Origin: an uncultured Rhodanobacteraceae bacterium
Lineage (GTDB): Bacteria > Pseudomonadota > Gammaproteobacteria > Xanthomonadales > Rhodanobacteraceae
DNA length: 5,513 nucleotides
Direction: 5' to 3'
NCBI GenBank assembly: GCA_913053815.1
Contig: CAJXGK010000151.1
Coordinates: 1 to 5,513 of the forward strand
Shown here: positions 1 through 5,513 of the stretch, one piece after another
How the letters are laid out: every line of letters begins with the position of its first letter
Position numbering within the stretch: position 1 is the first letter of the stretch
Notes under the pieces: model-generated
Database searches by the model: none
What the model saw: the letters and a program-made list of their open reading frames with translations, nothing else
What the model was told of the DNA's origin: nothing
Position numbers and translations under genes: made by a program

Positions 1-43
1 GACATTCACCCATAAGTACTGAATCGGCCCGGGCCATCACCAT
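1..43 (-). CDS. Possible first codons of the gene downstream of amiB (mutL by synteny), truncated by window edge
   Basis: An ATG at 43-41 directly follows the amiB stop codon (TGA at 46-44), and its frame stays open to base 1 (14 codons, reading MVMARADSVLMGEC). In E. coli and many relatives the gene after amiB is mutL, the DNA mismatch repair ATPase, so a tightly coupled mutL start is the natural guess. Nothing in these codons is diagnostic: the conserved MutL N-terminal motif (around IAAGEV) would lie beyond the edge. Other in-frame starts are ATG 37-35 and ATG 13-11, and no convincing Shine-Dalgarno sequence decides among them. The call rests on gene order only. Confidence 0.27.
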   Translation of the reverse strand, partial: MVMARADSVLMGEC

Positions 44-1327
44 TCAGTTGTTGGCAGTAAGCGGCGATCTGAGCGAACTGAGCCTATGGCTCGATCTGCC
101 GTCAAGCATCCGCTCAGGGCTATTGTCCAGTGCGGCAGTACGCTCACGCCTCTTTGCAGCCTGCAGAGCAAACCAGGTTCCGGGCGGTGGGGTAGCCTCA
201 AAATATCCTTTTACTCCGACAAGAATAGCCCGAGCGAGCCGCTCTCGATAACGCCGTGACGCCAGCAGACGCGCTTCGTGTGGATTGTTGATGAATGCGG
301 TTTCGATCAGAATCGAAGGCACATCAGGTGCTCGCAGCACCACAAAGTTGGCATGGTCTACGTGCCGGTTGTATAGCGGCCCGATGCGGCCCAGCGCATG
401 CAATACATCTGCGCCCACCTCGCGACTGGCTTGCATACTGGCGCCCTGGGAAAGATCGAGCAGCACTGCGGCCAGTGCATGCGGTTTGTTGCCCAGAGAT
501 ACACCGCCAATCAGATCCGAAGCGTTTTCGCTACGTGCCAGCCAGCGCCCGGCCTCACTCTCCTTGCCTCGCGTGGACAGTACCCAGACTGAGGCCCCTC
601 GGGCGCCACAATCATGGGGACAGGAGTTAGCGTGGATCGAAATAAATAGATCAGCATGATCCTTGCGGGCAATGGCATAACGTTTTGGCAAGGACACGTA
701 ATAATTACCTGTGCGCGTCAGTACGGCCCGCATTCCATGCTGGGCATCAATCAACTTTGCCAGACGCTTGCCAATCGCCAAGGTGACATTTTTCTCCAAC
801 AACCCATTCGGGCCACGGGCCCCGGGATCAATGCCACCATGACCCGGATCGACGGCGACCACTACCTTGCGTCCTCCTTGGGGCAAGTAGCGCAATTCCG
901 AGGCCACCACCCGCTTGGCTTGGCCATGCGGATATAAATCGATCACCAGCCGATAGGTGCCACGGCCGGAAGGTTTTAACATGAAACTCTTGGGTTGCAC
1001 CGAGCCGCGCAGATCGAACACTACTCGCATGGTGGCATGGTCATGCTGGCCGGTACGCACGTCTTTGAGGATGCCGGTTCCGTTGGGAGTTCCAAAGCCA
1101 TTCGTAAACCGGCTATGAGGAAAATCCACAACCAGCCGGTCGGGATTAGCAAGCTGAAAAATATGGTAAGCAGACGATCTGGAAAGATCGAAAACCGCCC
1201 GCAATCGCTGTGTACTGGCATGCACACGTAACGATTCAATCTGCGTGAAGGGGCCGTCTGCACCTTGAGAGGGTACCCCCGATAGTACCAGTGCCAACAC
1301 CAAAAAGAGTCTAAAGTATCCCTTCAT
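44..1327 (-). CDS. amiB: Secreted N-acetylmuramoyl-L-alanine amidase (AmiB/AmiC family, AMIN + Amidase_3)
   Basis: Zinc-dependent periplasmic hydrolase that cuts the amide bond between N-acetylmuramic acid and the stem peptide, splitting septal peptidoglycan during daughter-cell separation. The 427-residue product starts with a Sec signal peptide (MKGYFRLFLVLALVLSG, likely cut after SQG near residue 22). An AMIN domain (about 27-130) should bind peptidoglycan or the septum. Amidase_3 follows (about 154-375), with zinc ligands H163 in DPGHGG, E178 in LLEKN and H232 in SIHAN, and catalytic E342 in ILIETAFINN. The insert around 255-300 (SENASDLIGG, LLDLSQ) matches the autoinhibitory segment that EnvC/NlpD-type activators relieve in this family. 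The tail after 375 is basic and low in complexity, with no LysM domain. A CxxxC pair (C236, C240) lies just after H232. ATG 1327 was chosen for its clean signal peptide, but TTG 1363 has a better ribosome site. The family is certain; AmiB rather than AmiC rests on the tsaE/nnr neighbours. Confidence 0.95.
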   Translation of the reverse strand: MKGYFRLFLVLALVLSGVPSQGADGPFTQIESLRVHASTQRLRAVFDLSRSSAYHIFQLANPDRLVVDFPHSRFTNGFGTPNGTGILKDVRTGQHDHATMRVVFDLRGSVQPKSFMLKPSGRGTYRLVIDLYPHGQAKRVVASELRYLPQGGRKVVVAVDPGHGGIDPGARGPNGLLEKNVTLAIGKRLAKLIDAQHGMRAVLTRTGNYYVSLPKRYAIARKDHADLFISIHANSCPHDCGARGASVWVLSTRGKESEAGRWLARSENASDLIGGVSLGNKPHALAAVLLDLSQGASMQASREVGADVLHALGRIGPLYNRHVDHANFVVLRAPDVPSILIETAFINNPHEARLLASRRYRERLARAILVGVKGYFEATPPPGTWFALQAAKRRERTAALDNSPERMLDGRSSHRLSSLRSPLTANN

Positions 1328-1370
1328 GGCATGGATTGAAACGCAAGACGAATCAGATTGCAAGTTACTT

Positions 1371-1376
1371 TTCCTT
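1371..1376 (-). promoter_or_regulatory. Shine-Dalgarno-like AAGGAA pointing to an alternative TTG start of amiB
   Basis: On the minus strand AAGGAA sits about 7 nt before TTG at 1363-1361, which is in frame with amiB and would add 12 residues before the ATG at 1327. No comparable purine-rich site precedes ATG 1327. The longer N-terminus would still end in the same hydrophobic signal segment, so both starts are compatible with export. The sequence alone does not decide. Confidence 0.35.
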
Positions 1377-1514
1377 TTGCAATCCAATACCTGTAAGTAT
1401 TTCGTAATAACTAGCCTTAAGGATATAGTAAATCCTGTGGCTCTACATCATCCCGCAACATGAACCTGGACCTACCTCTCGCCACTCAAGCCACTTGGTG
1501 GATCGGCTCCTATT

Positions 1515-1655
1515 GAGTCGGTACCCATTATCCGGCAAGACGCATATTCCCTCGTGGTTCGCCCATGCAAGCTTTGGTGCCTCCGGGTTATTCCTTATGC
1601 CTACGGCACACGAATTCGCTGCTTACCCAACTCTACAGAGTCGGTATCTACTATC
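1515..1655 (+). repeat. Pair of 18-bp near-identical direct repeats, 123 bp apart
   Basis: Bases 1515-1532 and 1638-1655 match at 15 of 18 positions, starting with the identical nonamer GAGTCGGTA; all three differences are C/T transitions. The offset of 123 bp is exactly 41 codons, so both copies fall in the same plus-strand frame and read VGTHY and VGIYY. An in-frame distance and transition-only differences could mean a duplicated coding module in a decayed gene, but a single short pair can also arise by chance. The feature spans both copies and the DNA between them. Confidence 0.3.
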
Positions 1656-1704
1656 GATGCTTCGGCCCACTTGAGGTATGGATCGTCGCAGGGGGATAAC
1701 CAGC

Positions 1705-1857
1705 ATGGAGTGCTATCGGCTTGTCCGTGGCCGTGGTTTGCAGTGTGGGGTCAGGAGCCGTGGATTGTGGGTGAGCAACGTGAACCCCAACGTGGCGAGG
1801 TGCACGGGGGGGGCGCGGATGAGTGACAAACGCCAAGTAAAAAGATCTTCTACATAA
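1705..1857 (+). pseudogene. Small ORF, possible fragment of group II intron leader and reverse transcriptase N-terminus
   Basis: ATG 1705 to TAA 1857 encodes 50 residues, rich in Arg, Gly and Val, that match no family I know. Inside it, ATG 1819 begins MSDKRQVKRSST and is preceded by a G-rich stretch including eight G at 1806-1813. Short MS-[DE]-[KE]-RQ starts after a G-rich leader are, as I recall, common in group II intron reverse transcriptases, but the frame ends after 12 codons and no catalytic domain follows. It lies antisense to the surrounding tsaE/amiB genes. It may equally be non-coding. The call depends on memory of family N-termini, not on an alignment. Confidence 0.17.
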
Positions 1858-1922
1858 GACCCACCAGAGATTACATTCGGTCACGCAATGATTAAAAGGG
1901 GCATTTATATTTTGTGCTATCT

Positions 1923-2396
1923 CTATACAGGCTCCAACCCCAGGAGCCCATCCAGCCAGCCGGCTGCCTGCGGAGTACGGGCCTCTAACACTGCCTGGCG
2001 GCCCTTCCCAGAATGCTGCAGGCCTATAAGCAGGTCAGCTTTGGGTAACGCCCCCAACCCCCGTTCCGGCCATTCAATGAGTACCAACGCAGCCGATTCA
2101 TCCAGTGCATCCAACCCCAGCCACTCCAACTCCTCAGGATCAGCAATCCGATACAGATCCAGATGCCAGGCTGTACCCTGCGGCAACCTATAGCTTTCGA
2201 GCAGACTATAGGTTGGGCTTTTGATTCGGCCTGTTACTCCTAAAGTTTGCAGCAAGGCCCGGGCAAAACTAGTTTTACCTGCCCCCAGCTCACCCTGAAG
2301 ATAGATAACCCCACTGTGCAAGACTGCGGCAAGCCGTTCAGCGAGCCTGGTAGTGGCCTCAGGCCCAGCCAGAAATACTGTATACCGTTCAGCCAC
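1923..2396 (-). CDS. tsaE: tRNA threonylcarbamoyladenosine biosynthesis ATPase TsaE (YjeE)
   Basis: Cytoplasmic P-loop ATPase that works with TsaB and TsaD, after TsaC makes threonylcarbamoyl-AMP, to form t6A at position 37 of ANN-decoding tRNAs. The 157-residue product has the Walker A motif GELGAGKT at 35-42, the switch SPTY at 60-63, HLDLYR at 78-83, DPEEL at 86-90 and EWP at 108-110, all hallmarks of the family. Length fits the roughly 153 residues of the E. coli protein. The frame is open much further upstream, but a GTG at 2396 was chosen because homology starts there. This makes the gene overlap the end of nnr by 8 bp, the usual sign of translational coupling. Only a weak purine-rich site (GGGA) precedes the GTG, which also suggests translation coupled to nnr. 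The protein appears complete. Confidence 0.95.
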   Translation of the reverse strand: MAERYTVFLAGPEATTRLAERLAAVLHSGVIYLQGELGAGKTSFARALLQTLGVTGRIKSPTYSLLESYRLPQGTAWHLDLYRIADPEELEWLGLDALDESAALVLIEWPERGLGALPKADLLIGLQHSGKGRQAVLEARTPQAAGWLDGLLGLEPV

Positions 2397-3873
2397 GTCC
2401 CGTTCCCAGGCCCTGACGTATCCACCGGAAAAGATCACTGCCCAGCAGACCGCGTTCACCTCCCTGCCGCGCGGCGGCATCAGCGGCCCGAGCGTGCAGG
2501 TTGACCCCCAGGCAGGCGGCATCCCAGGCCGTTAGGTTCTGCGCTCGCAAGGCGGCAATCAGACCCGTCAACACATCTCCCATTCCCCCGGAGGCCATGC
2601 CGGGATTGCCTGCAACACAGACGGCCATGCGCCCATCTGGATGAGCTATCAGGGTACCGGCTCCTTTCAGTACAGCCACGGCATGGAAGCGTTCTGCCAG
2701 CACTTGTACTGCCGCAAAGCGGTCATGCTGAATTGCTGCAATACTCGTCCTCAACAATCGTGCTGCTTCCCCAGGGTGAGGTGTCAGTACCGAGTCAGGC
2801 GGTAATGGTAACGGGGTACGGGCCAGTAGATTGAGCCCATCCGCATCCAGCACCATGGGTACTCCAGCAGTCAGTGCGGCGCGCCATTGCATCGTTCCCC
2901 AATGACCCTGGCCCAGACCGGGACCCACCGCTAAAACTGTAGCCCGTTGGCTCAGCCTTAGCAGGGTTTCCTGGTCTTCGGCCGCGTGCACCATCAGCTC
3001 AGGGCGAGCCGCGACCAAGGCGATGACATGGGCCTCTCGGGTTGCCACACTGACCCGCCCGGCTCCGGCACGCAATGCCGCTTCACCACACAAACGTGCG
3101 GCCCCGGCAAATCCCAGCTCGCCGCCAATGACCAGCACCTGGCCGAAATGTCCCTTGTGGGCGTCGCGCGCCCGCGGCGGCAGGGAAACCTGCTCCGTCA
3201 ATAGCCGCGCCGACACCGCAGCATGGCGGTAATGGCGAACCGAAATATCCAGATCATGCAGTTCCACCACACCCTGTAATTCCGGCCCTTGACCGGTAAA
3301 GAGTCCGCGCTTCCAGGCCACAAAACTTACCGTGTGTGCGGCATGTACGGCCAGACCGGGCGCCGCGCCGGAATTGGCATCCAGACCTGAAGGGATATCC
3401 AGTGCTAGCACTTTGCCGGCATAGCCCTGCAAACTGGCGATCCAGGCAGCGGCCTGACCTTGTGGCGCGCGCCGCAATCCGGTCCCGAACAAGGCATCTA
3501 CAATAACCTGTGCCGAGGCCCAGCCCGCCGCATCGACCTTCGTGCTCACTGTAACGCCAGCAGCGCAGGCCAGGTGGCGGGCTTGGGCGGCATCGCCACG
3601 GGTTTGTCCACCCAACTCAGCAACTTGCACCTCCAGGCCGAACCTTTTCGCCTCACGTGCCAACAGCCAGCCATCGCCGCCATTGTTACCCGGTCCGGCC
3701 AGTACCAACACGCGCCGGGCCTCAGGCCAGCGCCGGCGTAGGGCCGCAAAGCCTGCGCGCGCAGCCCGCTCCATCAGCTCAATGCCGGGAATGCCGGCGG
3801 CAATGGCGGCTTGATCGAAAGCACGCACGTCCTCGGCACAGTACAGTGCGGTGTTCAGCTGCAAATCATCCAT
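2389..3873 (-). CDS. nnr: Bifunctional NAD(P)HX epimerase / ADP-dependent NAD(P)HX dehydratase Nnr (YjeF)
   Basis: Repairs hydrated NADH and NADPH: the N-terminal half interconverts R- and S-NAD(P)HX, and the C-terminal half dehydrates the S form at the expense of ADP. The 494-residue product (515 in E. coli) has the YjeF_N domain at about 10-210, with GPGNNGGDG at 60-68, VDALFGTG at 125-132 and DIPSG at 159-163. The ribokinase-like NnrD domain covers about 220-490, with HKG at 239-241, GPGLG at 317-321, DADGLNLL at 343-350, TPHPGEAARLL at 364-374, KGAGT at 403-407 and GNPGMASGGMGDVLTG at 422-437, including the expected catalytic D433. Both halves look intact. The frame stays open 66 codons beyond ATG 3873, but that part is antisense to queG and low-complexity, so 3873 is the start. 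Nnr leads the nnr-tsaE operon, and no Shine-Dalgarno sequence precedes its ATG. Confidence 0.96.
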   Translation of the reverse strand: MDDLQLNTALYCAEDVRAFDQAAIAAGIPGIELMERAARAGFAALRRRWPEARRVLVLAGPGNNGGDGWLLAREAKRFGLEVQVAELGGQTRGDAAQARHLACAAGVTVSTKVDAAGWASAQVIVDALFGTGLRRAPQGQAAAWIASLQGYAGKVLALDIPSGLDANSGAAPGLAVHAAHTVSFVAWKRGLFTGQGPELQGVVELHDLDISVRHYRHAAVSARLLTEQVSLPPRARDAHKGHFGQVLVIGGELGFAGAARLCGEAALRAGAGRVSVATREAHVIALVAARPELMVHAAEDQETLLRLSQRATVLAVGPGLGQGHWGTMQWRAALTAGVPMVLDADGLNLLARTPLPLPPDSVLTPHPGEAARLLRTSIAAIQHDRFAAVQVLAERFHAVAVLKGAGTLIAHPDGRMAVCVAGNPGMASGGMGDVLTGLIAALRAQNLTAWDAACLGVNLHARAADAAARQGGERGLLGSDLFRWIRQGLGTGRG

Positions 3874-3879
3874 GCGATG

Positions 3880-3885
3880 ATTATA
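3880..3885 (-). promoter_or_regulatory. Perfect -10 hexamer TATAAT just upstream of nnr; possible leaderless promoter
   Basis: The 34-bp gap between the divergent nnr and queG starts contains TATAAT on the minus strand. Initiation about 7 nt downstream would fall on or next to the A of the nnr ATG at 3873, giving a leaderless or nearly leaderless mRNA. This agrees with the absence of a ribosome binding site. No good -35 element lies 16-18 bp upstream (TAGGTT at 17-bp spacing is poor) and there is no TGn extension, so the promoter would need an activator or may be a chance match. Confidence 0.35.
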
Positions 3886-3907
3886 CGTAGCCCCGCCCGC
3901 GAAACCT

Positions 3908-5041
3908 ATGCACAGCGAAGCCCATCTCACCAGCCTGGTCCAAGACATCCGCCTCTGGGCGCTCGAGCTGGGATTCAGTGCTACCGGTATTGCCGGCATC
4001 GAACTGGGTGAGGACGAACAACACCTGCGTGGCTGGCTCACCCAGGGGCTGCATGGCGAGATGGAATACATGGCTCGTCACGGTACCCGGCGCAGCCGCC
4101 CAGCCGAACTCGAACCCGGTACGCTACGGGTCATCAGCGTACGTATGGACTATTGGCCGGCAACTGCCGCTGATCCCTGGATGGTTTTGAATAATGCCCA
4201 GCACGCCTATATCACCCGCTACGCGCTCGGCCGCGATTACCACGGTTTGATCCGCAAACGCCTGCAGAAGCTTGCCGATCGTATTGCCGCCCGGATCGGG
4301 CCTTTCGGCTACCGTGCCTTTGCCGACTCGGCACCGGTGCTGGAAAAGGCTCTGGCCCGCAAGGCCGGGCTCGGCTGGATCGGTAAACATACGCTGCTGC
4401 TGGATCGCGATGCCGGATCGTATTTCTTTCTCGGTGAGCTGTATACGGATCTGCCACTACCGATCGACAGCCCCCGTAGCGCCCACTGCGGCAGTTGTAC
4501 ACGCTGTATCGACGTCTGCCCGACCCAGGCCATTCTCGGTCCGCAACGTCTCGATGCGCGCCGCTGCATCGCCTATCTCACCATCGAACAGCGGGGGGCG
4601 ATACCTGTGGAACTACGTCGGCCGATGGGTAACCGCGTCTTCGGCTGTGATGATTGCCAACTGGTCTGCCCTTGGAATCGCTATGCCAAGGTCACTCGGA
4701 TTGCTGATTTTGCACCCCGTCATAATCTCGACCACGCCAGCCTGCTGGATTTGTTCGCCTGGAGCGAAGCAGAGTTTCTACAGCGCACCGCTGGCATGGC
4801 CCTGCGTCGAACCGGTTACCTAGGCTGGCTGCGCAACCTGGCCGTCGGCCTGGGCAATGCACCCTATGACCCGCACATAATTCAAGCCTTACGCGGGCGC
4901 CTGGATCATCCTTCGGCGCTGGTACGTGAACACGTGAGCTGGGCTTGGGCCGAACAGCAAGCCCAATCCCTTACATCCAGCACTGCTACAGCCCCTGGAT
5001 CGCTGCTCAAGCCTGGATTGGAACCAAATACTGCACGCTGA
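3908..5041 (+). CDS. queG: Epoxyqueuosine reductase QueG
   Basis: Cobalamin- and iron-sulfur-dependent cytoplasmic enzyme that reduces epoxyqueuosine to queuosine at the wobble position of GUN-anticodon tRNAs (Tyr, His, Asn, Asp), the last step of the pathway. The 377-residue product, close to 379 in E. coli, follows the family along its whole length: HGEMEYMARHG at 49-59, RYALGRDYH at 104-112, FADSAPVLEK at 138-147 with D140 as the probable proton donor, and GLGWIGKHTLLL at 154-165. The two [4Fe-4S] binding regions are CGSCTRCIDVCP at 194-205 and CDDCQLVCP at 247-255. WLRNLAVGLGNAP at 307-319 begins the C-terminal helical part. ATG 3908 is the only start in its frame after an upstream stop, but no Shine-Dalgarno sequence precedes it. 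The gene is divergent from nnr, and its last 35 bp overlap the convergent egtD end. The protein is intact. Confidence 0.97.
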   Translation: MHSEAHLTSLVQDIRLWALELGFSATGIAGIELGEDEQHLRGWLTQGLHGEMEYMARHGTRRSRPAELEPGTLRVISVRMDYWPATAADPWMVLNNAQHAYITRYALGRDYHGLIRKRLQKLADRIAARIGPFGYRAFADSAPVLEKALARKAGLGWIGKHTLLLDRDAGSYFFLGELYTDLPLPIDSPRSAHCGSCTRCIDVCPTQAILGPQRLDARRCIAYLTIEQRGAIPVELRRPMGNRVFGCDDCQLVCPWNRYAKVTRIADFAPRHNLDHASLLDLFAWSEAEFLQRTAGMALRRTGYLGWLRNLAVGLGNAPYDPHIIQALRGRLDHPSALVREHVSWAWAEQQAQSLTSSTATAPGSLLKPGLEPNTAR

Positions 5042-5513
5042 AATACTGCGCCGGGTCCAGCCACACATGCTCTACTTTCAAACCCGCCTCGGCAGCCAAG
5101 CTGGCAAAACCCTGGCTTGAATACTTGTAGCTGTATTCAACCAACATGGCTTCATCGGCGGCGAAAGAAAACGTTTCACCGTCGAGGTGCACCTTTTGCT
5201 CGACCGTGCTGACGATGTAGGTCTCGATGCGCCCCGCCAGAGCATTGTAATGGGCGTAGTGCCGAAACTGGCCGGGATGAAAATCAGCGCCAAGCTCACG
5301 GTTAAAATGTGCCAGCATATTCAGGGTAAACGCTGCCGTGACTCCTGCCGCATCATTGTAGGCCGCTTCAAGCAGCCTGGGATCCTTTTGCAGATCGATA
5401 CCAATCAAGGCCCCCCCATGGCGACCCATAATATCCCGCATCTGGCGCAGCAGCCGCAGAGCGTGGTTTGATTCGAAATTACCCAAGGTCGAACCCGGAA
5501 AATAAACGACCGT
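5007..5513 (-). CDS. egtD: L-histidine N-alpha-methyltransferase (EgtD-like), C-terminal part, truncated by window edge
   Basis: The last 168 codons of a SAM-dependent methyltransferase of the Methyltransf_33 family. EgtD trimethylates histidine to hercynine, the first step of ergothioneine synthesis. The visible part opens with VVYFPGSTLGNF at residues 2-13, the usual family motif, followed by GIDLQKDP at 38-45 with the acidic motif, YNDAAGVTAAFTLNML from 52, and VEYSYKYS at 125-132, where the Glu and Ser of the histidine-binding pair are expected. The reading frame is open to base 5513, so the true start lies outside the window; the TTG at 5486 is an internal Leu codon. The gene ends inside the 3' end of queG. 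Any partner such as egtB would lie upstream, beyond the right edge, so the pathway is inferred. A methyltransferase with another substrate in the same family remains possible. Confidence 0.88.
   Translation of the reverse strand, partial: TVVYFPGSTLGNFESNHALRLLRQMRDIMGRHGGALIGIDLQKDPRLLEAAYNDAAGVTAAFTLNMLAHFNRELGADFHPGQFRHYAHYNALAGRIETYIVSTVEQKVHLDGETFSFAADEAMLVEYSYKYSSQGFASLAAEAGLKVEHVWLDPAQYFSVQYLVPIQA

Larger units (their letters stand above)
1388..1922. other. Long tsaE-amiB spacer without an intact gene; possible relic of a mobile element
   Basis: These roughly 535 bp separate tsaE from amiB, which in most gammaproteobacteria touch or overlap. I found no tRNA, rRNA, riboswitch core, obvious rho-independent terminator or complete protein family in either strand. 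The edges (about 1388-1440 and 1830-1922) are AT-rich, as intergenic DNA often is, while the middle is GC-richer and contains broken reading frames. A plus-strand frame from ATG 1460 is interrupted by TGA at 1514 but otherwise stays open to about 1691. A second plus-strand ORF lies at 1705-1857. No terminal inverted repeats or flanking target duplications were seen by eye. The segment must also hold the 5' leader of amiB, and perhaps its promoter, but no convincing -35/-10 pair was identified. Decayed insertion, structured RNA and plain spacer all remain possible. Confidence 0.5.

Noticed and set aside
27..36. Perfect palindrome GGCCCGGGCC as a terminator or operator
   Set aside because: A terminator stem would have almost no loop and no T-run follows; a 10-bp GC palindrome in GC-rich DNA is weak evidence for an operator.
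1651..1884. 77-codon minus-strand ORF in the tsaE-amiB gap
   Set aside because: Rich in Pro, His and Thr with no domain and no ribosome site; composition looks like antisense or non-coding DNA.
1388..1922. tRNA, CRISPR array, riboswitch or attachment site in the gap
   Set aside because: No cloverleaf with a T-loop, no regularly spaced repeats, no recognised riboswitch core, and no matching border repeats were found by eye.
2397..2522. 42-codon N-terminal extension of tsaE
   Set aside because: It lies within the conserved catalytic end of nnr (GMGDVLTG to the stop), and TsaE proteins begin near the GTG at 2396.
3874..4071. 66-codon N-terminal extension of nnr
   Set aside because: It is antisense to the conserved start of queG, rich in Ser and Pro with no family similarity, and Nnr homology begins right after ATG 3873.
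4272..4823. 183-codon plus-strand ORF inside queG
   Set aside because: Out-of-frame shadow of queG; queG is conserved across the whole stretch and the shadow has no recognisable motif.
5007..5486. Treating the egtD-like gene as complete with a TTG start at 5486
   Set aside because: The frame continues to the window edge with the conserved VVYFPGS motif before that codon, so TTG is an internal Leu.

Overview
The window looks like chromosomal DNA from a gammaproteobacterium. It carries the conserved block queG / nnr (yjeF) / tsaE (yjeE) / amiB in the order and orientations known from Escherichia coli, where mutL follows amiB. The genus cannot be read from the sequence. GC content is moderately high, and the proteins match the E. 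coli family members in length and motifs without being close to them.

Layout from left to right: bases 1-43 are probably the first codons of the gene after amiB (mutL by synteny, not proven). 44-1327 (-) is a secreted N-acetylmuramoyl-L-alanine amidase with AMIN and Amidase_3 domains. 1388-1922 is about 535 bp with no recognisable intact gene, lying between two genes that are usually adjacent. 1923-2396 (-) is tsaE and 2389-3873 (-) is the bifunctional NAD(P)HX repair enzyme nnr; they overlap by 8 bp and are surely co-transcribed. 3908-5041 (+) is queG, divergent from nnr across only 34 bp. 5007-5513 (-) is the C-terminal part of an EgtD-like histidine methyltransferase that runs off the right edge and overlaps the end of queG by 35 bp, tail to tail.

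The genes are housekeeping or metabolic: cell separation and envelope remodelling (amiB), t6A tRNA modification (tsaE), repair of damaged NAD(P)H (nnr), the last step of queuosine synthesis (queG) and probably ergothioneine synthesis (egtD). Their grouping is a conserved neighbourhood rather than one pathway.

The part not explained by known genes is the tsaE-amiB gap. It holds a 15/18 near-repeat 123 bp apart, a short plus-strand reading frame with an internal stop, an eight-G run, and a small ORF whose end loosely recalls the beginning of group II intron reverse transcriptases. I read it as a probable relic of a mobile element, at low confidence. No new defence or other complete novel system is visible.
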